Source: Bacteroidales bacterium
GTDB taxonomy: Bacteria > Bacteroidota > Bacteroidia > Bacteroidales > UBA7960
Assembly: GCA_003550725.1 (NCBI GenBank)
Contig: PUKZ01000097.1
Location: forward strand, 1-64,000
Direction: 5' to 3'
DNA: 64,000 nucleotides
How positions within the stretch are numbered: the first letter of the stretch is position 1; each line of letters starts with the position of its first letter. This document shows, piece after piece, positions 56,818-64,000 of the stretch. A model generated the notes under the pieces. It searched no databases and was not told where the DNA came from. It worked only from the letters and a program-made list of their open reading frames with translations. Made by a program: the position numbers and the translations under genes.

Positions 56818-57699
56818 ATGGATAAAGATAGTATTGTTTTGTATCCTGGTTGTAGTTTGGAAACCAGTTCGTCTCATTACCTTCAAAGTTTAAAAACGGT
56901 ATTTGGTGTGTTGGATATACCGTTTAGGATTTTGGACAACTGGAATTGTTGTGGAGCTACATCCGTTAAATCAATAGATGAACATTTAAATTTATTGCTA
57001 AGTTTTAAAAACCTGGCTTTAGCTGAAAATCAAGGTTTTAGGGAACTTGTCGTGCCATGTGCATCTTGTTATTTCAGATTGTTAGGAGCTGAATATGAGC
57101 TTAATAAAGATAATAAGCTGTGCGAGGATTTAAACAAAAAAAGTGATCTTCCTTATAAAGGTAAAGTTAAAGTCAGAAATATACTTGACTTTTTTGTAAA
57201 TGTAGCCGGCCTTGATCTTATTTCTGAACATGTTAAAATGCCGCTTAAAGGGCTTACTATAGCTTGTTATTACGGGTGTCTTAACACTCGCGTACCGGTG
57301 GAAAAAGCTTTTGATGTACGTGAATACCCCAAAACCATGGATAATATTGTGAGGACACTGGGGGCAAATGTGGTTGACTGGTCTTATAAAACCGATTGCT
57401 GTGGAGCAAGTTTGTTTATTACTGTAAATTCAATTGCAGAAAAGCTGGTGGGGAAAGTGTTGAAGGATGCCAGCTTAAGGAAGGTTGATTGTGTTACTGT
57501 TTCCTGCCCTATGTGTCAAACCAATTTGGATACCAAACAAAGTATAATACGGAAAAAATATTCTATAGAACATCCAATACCTGTGCCTTTTATCACCCAG
57601 TTGATGGGTTTGGCCTTCGGATGTACCCCTAAAGAATTGGGACTGAAGAAAAATTTTGTTCCAATTGAATCAATTCTAGAAAAAAGTTCGGTAAACTAA
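56818..57699 (+). CDS. hdrB: Heterodisulfide reductase subunit B-like
   Basis: HdrB carries two CCG domains that bind noncubane [4Fe-4S] clusters in methanogens. Both are complete here: YPGCSLE (C12), CCGATS (about 47-52) and CASCYF near residue 82; then CYYGCLN near residue 158, CCGAS near residue 197 and CPMCQTN near residue 227. It has 293 residues, normal length. In methanogens the substrate is CoM-S-S-CoB. In the Moorella-type reductase complex its partner is not established, and no heterodisulfide-forming enzyme is in this window. Confidence 0.92.
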   Translation: MDKDSIVLYPGCSLETSSSHYLQSLKTVFGVLDIPFRILDNWNCCGATSVKSIDEHLNLLLSFKNLALAENQGFRELVVPCASCYFRLLGAEYELNKDNKLCEDLNKKSDLPYKGKVKVRNILDFFVNVAGLDLISEHVKMPLKGLTIACYYGCLNTRVPVEKAFDVREYPKTMDNIVRTLGANVVDWSYKTDCCGASLFITVNSIAEKLVGKVLKDASLRKVDCVTVSCPMCQTNLDTKQSIIRKKYSIEHPIPVPFITQLMGLAFGCTPKELGLKKNFVPIESILEKSSVN

Positions 57700-57726
57700 T
57701 TTAAGACCAAAATTTTTAAAAATAAA

Positions 57727-57742
57727 AAGGAGCTTTATTATA
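57727..57742 (+). promoter_or_regulatory. Shine-Dalgarno before hdrA
   Basis: The motif aaggag at 57727-57732 lies ten bases before the ATG at 57743. It is one of few good ribosome-binding sites in the window. Confidence 0.5.
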
Positions 57743-60700
57743 ATGCATAATAAGCAAATAGGTTCAGTATTAGTTATAGGAGGAGGTATTGCGGGAATGC
57801 AGGCTGCAATTGACAGTGCCGAAATGGGCTATAAGGTTTACCTGCTCGAAAACAAGCCTTCTATTGGTGGTAACATGGCTAAACTCGACAAGACATTTCC
57901 TACCAATGATTGCGCTATGTGTATGATATCTCCCAAGCTTGTTGAGGTAGGACGTCACTTAAATATTGAAATTATATCTTACTCAGAGCTTAAAAAGCTG
58001 GAAGGAGAAGCAGGAAATTTCACAGCTATAATTAATAAAAAAGCCCGTTATGTTGATGAAAATGAGTGTAATGGTTGCGGTGAATGTGAGTTGGAGTGTC
58101 CTGTAGTTAGAAAAGATGAATTTAACGGAGAGTTATCAGACCGGAAAGCAATTTACCGTTTGTATCCCCAGGCAATACCTAATGTATATACCATCGACAA
58201 GTCAACACCTCTGCCACCATGCAAAACAACCTGCCCTGCCGGGGTTAATGTGCAGGGATATACCGCACTTATTGCCAAGGGTAAATTTTTGGAGGCAGCT
58301 GATCTTATCAGGGAGAAAATGCCTTTTGTTGGTATTTGTGGCAGGATATGCCATCATCCATGTGAGTATAATTGCAACAGGAAAGAAATTGACGAATCTT
58401 TATCTGTACGTAATTTAAAGCGCTTCGTTGCTGATTATGAAAGAAAGCGCCTGGAAGCAGGGGATTTGCCAGACAGGCATAATCAAGCTAAAAAAGATGA
58501 TATTAATGGTTGTAATGAAAAAGTTGCTGTTGTAGGTGGGGGGCCTTCAGGTTTAACCTGTGCTTATGACCTGTTGAAAAAAGGATATAAAGTTACCGTA
58601 TTTGAAGGCAGCGATAAGCTGGGAGGAATGATGCGTACAGGTATCCCTGATTACAGGCTGCCCAAAGACTATCTCGACTATGAGATCGGGTTAATGCTTG
58701 ATGAGGGTATAGAAGTTCAATATGGGCAAGTACTGGGAAAAGATTTCACCATTCAACAGCTTAAAAAGCAAGGATACAGGTCAGTGTATATTTCGCTGGG
58801 AGCTCAAAACGCAAAACAAATACCGCTTGATACAACCGGTGGTAAAGGAGTGATTTATGGTATTCCCTTTCTTAAGCAAATCAGTGAAGGTAAAAAGCCT
58901 TCAGTGGGTTCGAAAGTTGCTGTTATCGGGGGAGGTAATGTTGCTGTTGATGTAGCTCGTTCGGTTGTTCGTATGGGCTCTGAAGTTACTATCGTTTATA
59001 GGCGCAGCAAAGAAGAGATGCCTGCACATTCGTGGGAAATAGATGAAGCCATTGAGGAAGGCGTTCAAATAGAAAACTCATGGTCGCCTAAAAAAGTCAT
59101 ATTTGAAGATGGAAAGGTTATTGGACTGGAGGTTGAAAAATGTGTTACTATATATAAAAGCAACGGAAAACGTTCGTTGAAGACCGACCCAGATCAAACG
59201 AAAATTATTGCCGCAAATACTGTTATACCTGCTACAGGTCAGGAATGTGATCTTTCAGGACTTGATTCTTCGATAAATACAGATAAAGGTTGGATATGTG
59301 TTGACCCCTTAACCCTTGAATGTTCTGAAGAAGGGGTGTTTGCAGGGGGAGATATGGTTACCGGGCCTTCATCTCTGGTGGAGTCAGTAGCCCAGGGACA
59401 CCGCGCTGCAGAATCTATCCATCGTTACGTTAATAACAGGGATTTAAGATCGGGCAGAAAAGAGCCGGCCGGCGATAATGATGTTGCAGGTATTCCTGAC
59501 AGGGCAGATAGAAATATTGCACAACGAGTAAGGCCATTATCTGTAAAAGCTGAAGTCAGAAATAAGAATTTTGAGGAGATAGAAAGTACTTTTACAGAGG
59601 AAGAAGCTGTAAAAGAAGCCCAAAGATGTTTACAGTGTGCAAGTTGTGCTGAGTGCATGGAGTGTGTGCGCATATGCAAAGCTGAATGTGTTATACATGA
59701 TCAAAAAGATGAAATAACTCAAATTAATGTTGGCACGGTTATAGCTACCGGTGGGTTTGTACCGTTTGATGCAAAACAAAAACCCGAATATGGATTTGGT
59801 ATATATCCCAATGTGGTTACCAGTATACAGTTTGAACGTATATTAAGTGCTTCCGGGCCCTATGAAGGTCATATAACAAGACCCTCTGACGGCAAAGCAC
59901 CAAAAAAAATAGCCTGGATACAATGTGTCGGTTCAAGAGATGTGACTCCTACAGGTAATGATTATTGTTCTTCTGTATGTTGCATGTATGCTCTTAAAGA
60001 GGCTATGGTTGCCAAAGAGCATGATCCCGAAATTCAACCCTATATTTTTTATATTGATATAAGGGCTTTTGGTAAAGGTTTTGAAAGTTTCTACAAGCAA
60101 GCCCGATATGAGTCAGGAGTTAAGTTTGTGCGTAGTCAAATATCTTCTGTTAAAGAGAACCCGCTCAATAAAAGCCTTCGGCTTACTTATATTGAAGACA
60201 GAATATTTAAAGAAGAAGAGTTTGATATGGTAGTGCTTTCGGTTGGTTTATTATCCAATCCTGACAACATAAGTATTAGTGATATACTAAACATCGAACA
60301 AAACCAATTTGGATTTTTTAAAGAGGAATCATTGAAACCACTTATTTCTACGCGCAAAGGGATTTATCTGTGCGGAGCAGGCAATGGCCCAAGCGATATC
60401 CCGGAATCGGTTACACAGGGAAGCTCCGCTGCTTCATTAGGTAGCGAACTTCTCAGGGATGTTAGAAATACAGAAATATCTGCAAAAAAATATCCTATCG
60501 AGAAGAATGTGGAAAAAGAGAAAGCGAGAATAGGAGTATTTATCTGCCATTGTGGTATAAATATCGCTTCAGTGGTTGATGTTGAAGCCGTTGCCAAATA
60601 TGCCAGAAACTTACCGGGAGTTGTTTACGCCGAACATACAATTTATAATTGTTCGCAGGATACACAAAAGCGAATGAAAGAAATTATTGCCGAACAAAAC

Positions 60701-62188
60701 CTCAACAGGGTTGTTGTAGCATCCTGTACCCCGCGTACTCACGAAGGTTTGTTTCAGGAAACCCTTAGAGAAGCCGGACTGAATAAATATCTTTTTGAAA
60801 TGACCGATATACGCGAACAATGTTCGTGGGTACATCAAAAAGAGCCCAAATTAGCAACAGAAAAAGCTAAAGCATTAGTTAGGGGAAGTGTTGGAAAAGC
60901 AAGATATCTTGAACCCCTGCAACTGAAAACAATATCCGTAAATAAAAACGCTATGGTTGTGGGAGGTGGTATAACTGGTATGACTGCTGCACTATCTTTG
61001 GCAAGACAAGGTTTTAGAGTTTATCTTATTGAAAAGGAGAATGAATTGGGCGGTAACCTGGTCTTTTTGAATAAAGAGCTGTATGGAGAAGACTGGCAGA
61101 TGTTTTTGAAAAATAAAATCAGGGAAGTGAATGAAAATGAATTAATAGAAATACATCTGAACAGTAATATAAAATCTGTCAACGGATCAATAGGAAATTT
61201 TACGACTACCTTGGATGATGGTAAAACTGAGATCCATCACGGCATAATTATCATTGCTACAGGTGCAAAAGAATATGAAACCAAAAACTTCCTGTATGGA
61301 AAAAATAAAAATGTTATTACACAAAGAAATTTTGAGTTTGAACTGGATAAAAAAGAAAAATTCGGAACGGTTGTAATGATACAATGCGTTGGTAGCAGGG
61401 ATGACGAAAATAATTATTGTTCAAGGGTATGTTGTAGTGAAGCTATTAAAAATGCTATCAATATAAGGGAGAAAGACCCCGGATCTAATGTATATATTCT
61501 TTACAGAGATATCAGAACATATACGATTCGTGAAATTTTTTACCGCAAAGCAAGAGAATTAGGGGTAAAATTCATCCATTTTCCTGATAAACAATATCCG
61601 GAAGTTAAAGAAAAAGGAGATAAACTACTTATCACCCTAAAAGACACGGTGTTAAATGAGGAGGTATCAATAAATTGTGATCTGCTTTTGTTAAGTGCAG
61701 GTATTCAGGCAACAAAAGAGTCAAATAGTCAACTGGCTGAATTGATGAAGCTTCCTATGGATGAACATGGCAATTTTATGGAAGCACATGCTAAACTTCG
61801 CCCTGTTGATTGTGCCAATGAGGGGATGTTTATATGCGGATTGGCTCATTCTCCCAAAAATACGGAAGAGAACATTATGCAGGGGGTTGCTGCAGCAGGC
61901 AGGGCAGCAACTATATTATCAAAAGATACCCTTGAAGTAGGAGGGGTGGTATCGGTGATTGAAGAAGAAAAATGTGCATCATGTCTTACATGCATCAGGG
62001 AGTGTATATTTAATTCACCATTTATTAATGAAAACGGGAAAGCTGAAATTGACCCGGCTAAATGCCAGGGATGTGGTAATTGTGCCGCTGCCTGTCCAGC
62101 TAATGCCATACAATTGCTGACTTTTACCGATGAACAGGAAAACGCCCTGTTTAAAAATATTTTGTCAAAAGATGAAACCTTTATCTAA
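57743..62188 (+). CDS. hdrA: HdrA-GltD/NfnB-HdrA fusion flavoprotein
   Basis: This 1481-residue protein has three flavin modules. Residues 1-150 begin an HdrA FAD domain (VIGGGIAGMQ near 12) with CNGCGECELEC at 109-119. Residues 155-590 are an NfnB/GltD-like insert: a Cys-rich helical domain (CKTTCPAGV, ICHHPCEYNC), FAD motif VVGGGPSGLT near 264 and NAD(P)H motif VIGGGNVAVDVA near 396. Residues 600-915 resume HdrA (CASCAECMECVRIC; IQCVGSRD). Residues 929-1481 are a second HdrA (FICHCGIN; VVGGGITGM near 1072; IQCVGSRDD) ending in two [4Fe-4S] motifs near 1411 and 1440. It would be the electron-bifurcating or confurcating core, using NAD(P)H at the insert. Confidence 0.9.
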   Translation: MHNKQIGSVLVIGGGIAGMQAAIDSAEMGYKVYLLENKPSIGGNMAKLDKTFPTNDCAMCMISPKLVEVGRHLNIEIISYSELKKLEGEAGNFTAIINKKARYVDENECNGCGECELECPVVRKDEFNGELSDRKAIYRLYPQAIPNVYTIDKSTPLPPCKTTCPAGVNVQGYTALIAKGKFLEAADLIREKMPFVGICGRICHHPCEYNCNRKEIDESLSVRNLKRFVADYERKRLEAGDLPDRHNQAKKDDINGCNEKVAVVGGGPSGLTCAYDLLKKGYKVTVFEGSDKLGGMMRTGIPDYRLPKDYLDYEIGLMLDEGIEVQYGQVLGKDFTIQQLKKQGYRSVYISLGAQNAKQIPLDTTGGKGVIYGIPFLKQISEGKKPSVGSKVAVIGGGNVAVDVARSVVRMGSEVTIVYRRSKEEMPAHSWEIDEAIEEGVQIENSWSPKKVIFEDGKVIGLEVEKCVTIYKSNGKRSLKTDPDQTKIIAANTVIPATGQECDLSGLDSSINTDKGWICVDPLTLECSEEGVFAGGDMVTGPSSLVESVAQGHRAAESIHRYVNNRDLRSGRKEPAGDNDVAGIPDRADRNIAQRVRPLSVKAEVRNKNFEEIESTFTEEEAVKEAQRCLQCASCAECMECVRICKAECVIHDQKDEITQINVGTVIATGGFVPFDAKQKPEYGFGIYPNVVTSIQFERILSASGPYEGHITRPSDGKAPKKIAWIQCVGSRDVTPTGNDYCSSVCCMYALKEAMVAKEHDPEIQPYIFYIDIRAFGKGFESFYKQARYESGVKFVRSQISSVKENPLNKSLRLTYIEDRIFKEEEFDMVVLSVGLLSNPDNISISDILNIEQNQFGFFKEESLKPLISTRKGIYLCGAGNGPSDIPESVTQGSSAASLGSELLRDVRNTEISAKKYPIEKNVEKEKARIGVFICHCGINIASVVDVEAVAKYARNLPGVVYAEHTIYNCSQDTQKRMKEIIAEQNLNRVVVASCTPRTHEGLFQETLREAGLNKYLFEMTDIREQCSWVHQKEPKLATEKAKALVRGSVGKARYLEPLQLKTISVNKNAMVVGGGITGMTAALSLARQGFRVYLIEKENELGGNLVFLNKELYGEDWQMFLKNKIREVNENELIEIHLNSNIKSVNGSIGNFTTTLDDGKTEIHHGIIIIATGAKEYETKNFLYGKNKNVITQRNFEFELDKKEKFGTVVMIQCVGSRDDENNYCSRVCCSEAIKNAINIREKDPGSNVYILYRDIRTYTIREIFYRKARELGVKFIHFPDKQYPEVKEKGDKLLITLKDTVLNEEVSINCDLLLLSAGIQATKESNSQLAELMKLPMDEHGNFMEAHAKLRPVDCANEGMFICGLAHSPKNTEENIMQGVAAAGRAATILSKDTLEVGGVVSVIEEEKCASCLTCIRECIFNSPFINENGKAEIDPAKCQGCGNCAAACPANAIQLLTFTDEQENALFKNILSKDETFI

Positions 62189-62294
62189 CATAGGTGAACC
62201 AAAGAGAATAAAACTTAACATAAGCGATTTAACAACCGGAGTGAGTAAATAATAGAGGGTATTAAATAACATATTGAAGCAAAAATATAAGTAG

Positions 62295-62726
62295 ATGGAA
62301 GGAAAAGAACCAAAAATAATAGCTTTTTGTTGTCATTATTGTGCATTTACGGCAGCCGACCTGGCCGGAACCATGCGTCAGCAATATCCTACCAACATTC
62401 ATATTGTGCGTTTGCCATGCACGGGAAAAGTGCATGTGAATATGTTGTTGCAGGCATTTGTCGATCAAGCTGATGGTGTTATAGTAGCAGGCTGCGAAAT
62501 TGGTAGCTGCCATTTTCTTGAAGGAAATACCAGGGCAAGAAAAAGAGTAGCCCTTGCGAAACAGAAACTTGAAGAAGCAGGCGTTGACCCGGAAAAACTT
62601 GATATGTACTACATCCCTGCATCTGAAGGACAGCTTTTTGCTAAAACGGCACATGAGTTTACAGAAAGGATTAAACGCCTAAATGAAAACAAAAAAGAAC
62701 AACCCGGAATAACAAATAGCAAATGA
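62295..62726 (+). CDS. mvhD: MvhD-like iron-sulfur subunit
   Basis: This 143-residue protein matches the F420-nonreducing hydrogenase delta subunit MvhD, which carries a [2Fe-2S] cluster and connects an electron donor to HdrA. Cys residues lie in FCCHYCAFTAAD (residues 11-22), LPCTGKV near 41 and AGCEIGSCHFLEGN near 65. No MvhA/G hydrogenase genes are in the window, so it probably joins HdrA to the MetVF module, as described for the Moorella complex. The gap from hdrA is 106 bp and that to metV 199 bp. Confidence 0.92.
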   Translation: MEGKEPKIIAFCCHYCAFTAADLAGTMRQQYPTNIHIVRLPCTGKVHVNMLLQAFVDQADGVIVAGCEIGSCHFLEGNTRARKRVALAKQKLEEAGVDPEKLDMYYIPASEGQLFAKTAHEFTERIKRLNENKKEQPGITNSK

Positions 62727-62911
62727 AACCTTCATTAACCTGTGATAGGTTAATTAAGTAAAAGCCATTAATAGTTATCCGTAATTAAGTTTTTAAATAT
62801 CAAAGTTTTAATACATTTTATTCAAAATATAAAAATAAATAAACCCGGTTGGAGATTTAAGATGTTTGGTTATTCACATAAACATTAGTAATAGATAATT
62901 TGACTAATATG

Positions 62912-62925
62912 AAGGAGGAAAAAAT
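62912..62925 (+). promoter_or_regulatory. Strong Shine-Dalgarno before metV
   Basis: The motif aaggagga (62912-62919) ends six bases before the ATG at 62926. It is strong for this genome. Confidence 0.65.
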
Positions 62926-63609
62926 ATGATTGTTGCCGAACAAAAGCCTTTTGAGCAAATATTTAATTCAGTAAAAAATTATGAGAACATCATGGTTTTG
63001 GGTTGTGGCACTTGTGTGACAGTTTGTATGGCCGGTGGCGAACATGAGGTTGGTGTTCTTACAAAACAATTAATACTTGCTGCCAAACAAAATAATGTCA
63101 ATCTGAATGTTGAAGAGTTGACAATTACCCGCCAATGCGACAAGGAATTTTTTGATGAAAATACGACTAATAAGATAAAAGAGGCTGATGCCGTACTTTC
63201 ATTGGGATGCGGTGTTGGTGTTCAATATATTGTTGAATTATTTCCGGATATGATCGTTAAGCCGGGTGTAAACACTAAGTTTTTAGGAGCTAATATTTCC
63301 CAGGGGTTATGGTCAGAACGCTGCGGGGGTTGTGGTGAATGTGTGTTGGATGAATATGAAGGCATTTGTCCTGTTGCCAGGTGTGCCAAAAGTTTGATGA
63401 ACGGCCCTTGCGGAGGTTCTTCAAATGGTATGTGTGAAGTTGACCCGGAAAATATTGAATGTGCCGGACAGCTCATATACGACCGGTTTAAGCGGCTTAA
63501 TAAACTTGAAACATTACTGGAATTTAAACCGGCCAAGAATTGGTCTTTAAGTCGTGACGGAGGCCCGCGAAGAGTGGCAAGAGAAGAGATGATGTTTGAT
63601 GATGAATAA
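62926..63609 (+). CDS. metV: MetV-type methylene-tetrahydrofolate reductase C-terminal subunit
   Basis: This 227-residue zinc/iron-sulfur protein belongs to the MetV family that accompanies bacterial and archaeal MetF in acetogens. Cys motifs are GCGTCVTVCMAGGEHEV near residue 26, CGGCGECVLDEYEG near residue 129, and CPVARC and GPCGGSSNGMC near residues 145-167. It would move electrons from the HdrA/MvhD side to the MetF flavin. It is followed 108 bp later by metF. It is the best single marker that the operon encodes a methylene-THF reductase and not a heterodisulfide reductase. Confidence 0.92.
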   Translation: MIVAEQKPFEQIFNSVKNYENIMVLGCGTCVTVCMAGGEHEVGVLTKQLILAAKQNNVNLNVEELTITRQCDKEFFDENTTNKIKEADAVLSLGCGVGVQYIVELFPDMIVKPGVNTKFLGANISQGLWSERCGGCGECVLDEYEGICPVARCAKSLMNGPCGGSSNGMCEVDPENIECAGQLIYDRFKRLNKLETLLEFKPAKNWSLSRDGGPRRVAREEMMFDDE

Positions 63610-63717
63610 ATTATTTTTAAGCCTTTAAAATATTAAAGGTTTTTGCAGATCATTATCTGTTACTCTTTAACCACTGGCCGTCAATCATAAATTAGTAAAT
63701 ATAAAAACATAATATTC

Positions 63718-64000
63718 ATGGACAAAAACAAAACAAGCTCAGATAGTCATTTAGAACAGGTTTTGTACTCAGGTGAGTTTACTTTAACCGGCGAATTGGG
63801 CCCGCCAAAAAGCGCCGACAAGAATGATATTATTGAAAAGGCAAAGTCTTTGAAAGGATATGTTGATGCATCTAATATCACTGATAACCAAACTGCTATT
63901 GCGCGCATGTCTTCAATAGCATCGGGGGTTATTTCTCTTGAACAAGGACTGGAGCCTGTTATACAAATTACCACACGAGACAGAAACAGGCTGGCTATCC
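63718..64000 (+). CDS. metF: Methylenetetrahydrofolate reductase (MetV-linked), N-terminal part
   Basis: The last 94 codons of the window encode the start of a second MetF. It reads LTGELGPPKSAD near residue 23, GYVDASNITDNQTAIARMSS near residue 47 and GLEPVIQITTRDRNRLAI near residue 77, the signature of the acetogen/archaeal MetF that pairs with MetV. It differs clearly from the MetH-linked enzyme at 30426, which has the E. coli-type FSFEFFPP start. The gene continues past the right edge. Confidence 0.9.
   Translation, partial: MDKNKTSSDSHLEQVLYSGEFTLTGELGPPKSADKNDIIEKAKSLKGYVDASNITDNQTAIARMSSIASGVISLEQGLEPVIQITTRDRNRLAI

Noticed and set aside
56235-62726. True methanogen-type heterodisulfide reductase with Mvh hydrogenase
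   Set aside because: No hydrogenase large or small subunit is present, and the operon continues into MetV and MetF, so a methylene-THF reductase complex fits better.
1-64000. CRISPR arrays, tRNA or rRNA genes and prophage
   Set aside because: No regularly spaced repeats, cloverleaf-like genes, rRNA sequence or phage structural genes were noticed.

Overview
The window is an AT-rich bacterial chromosome segment that looks like Bacteroidota, most likely an anaerobic or microaerobic member of the Bacteroidales/Marinilabiliales. The evidence is a secreted-protein N-terminus resembling a gingipain-type (C25) propeptide, a Bacteroides/Porphyromonas-type tryptophanase, few Shine-Dalgarno sequences, promoters of the TTTG-N19/20-TAnnTTTG type, and a GxxExxY gene flanked by inverted repeats. 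No rRNA, tRNA, CRISPR array, phage or complete insertion sequence was found.

Positions 1-26000 are mostly housekeeping and accessory genes: leuS, a YfcC-type transporter, meaB, an acyltransferase, tnaA, mntP, a LuxE-like enzyme, ruvB, queG, a metallophosphatase, a TetR regulator, lnt, an epimerase, a rubrerythrin-like ferritin, a YhaO/YhaN (Mre11/Rad50-like) pair split by a GxxExxY unit with 42-bp inverted repeats, and deoC. Small decayed or mobile pieces lie between them: an M16 peptidase fragment, a MITE-like element, and a relative of that element near the left end.

Positions 26650-47500 form a large one-carbon/corrinoid island, all on the plus strand. In order it holds MetH, MetF, a corrinoid protein, two non-pyrrolysine MttB-family methyltransferases, an oxoprolinase-like ASKHA protein, a DUF1638 protein, an MtrH/AcsE-type methyl-tetrahydrofolate methyltransferase, a sarcosine/dimethylglycine N-methyltransferase-like protein, S-adenosylhomocysteinase, SAM synthetase, an adenosine-kinase-like enzyme and a BtuFCD-type cobalamin importer. 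Together these can move methyl groups between a quaternary amine such as glycine betaine, a corrinoid, tetrahydrofolate, methionine and SAM, regenerate homocysteine and adenosine, and import the B12 that the system needs.

Positions 47800-55850 hold unrelated genes: a serine hydrolase, a methyltransferase, a small outer-membrane barrel, a subtilisin with a small I9-like partner, a truncated amidohydrolase and an MscS channel.

Positions 56235 to the right edge carry hdrC-hdrB-hdrA-mvhD-metV-metF. This gene set matches the hexameric MetVF-HdrABC-MvhD methylene-tetrahydrofolate reductase known from the acetogen Moorella. Here HdrA is a 1481-residue fusion of an HdrA module, an NfnB/GltD-like NAD(P)H module and a second HdrA module. 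The most interesting reading is that this putative flavin-based electron-bifurcating or confurcating reductase and the methyl-transfer island serve one methyl-group economy in a Bacteroidota host. Whether it runs towards methyl oxidation, methyl synthesis or osmolyte production cannot be decided from this window.
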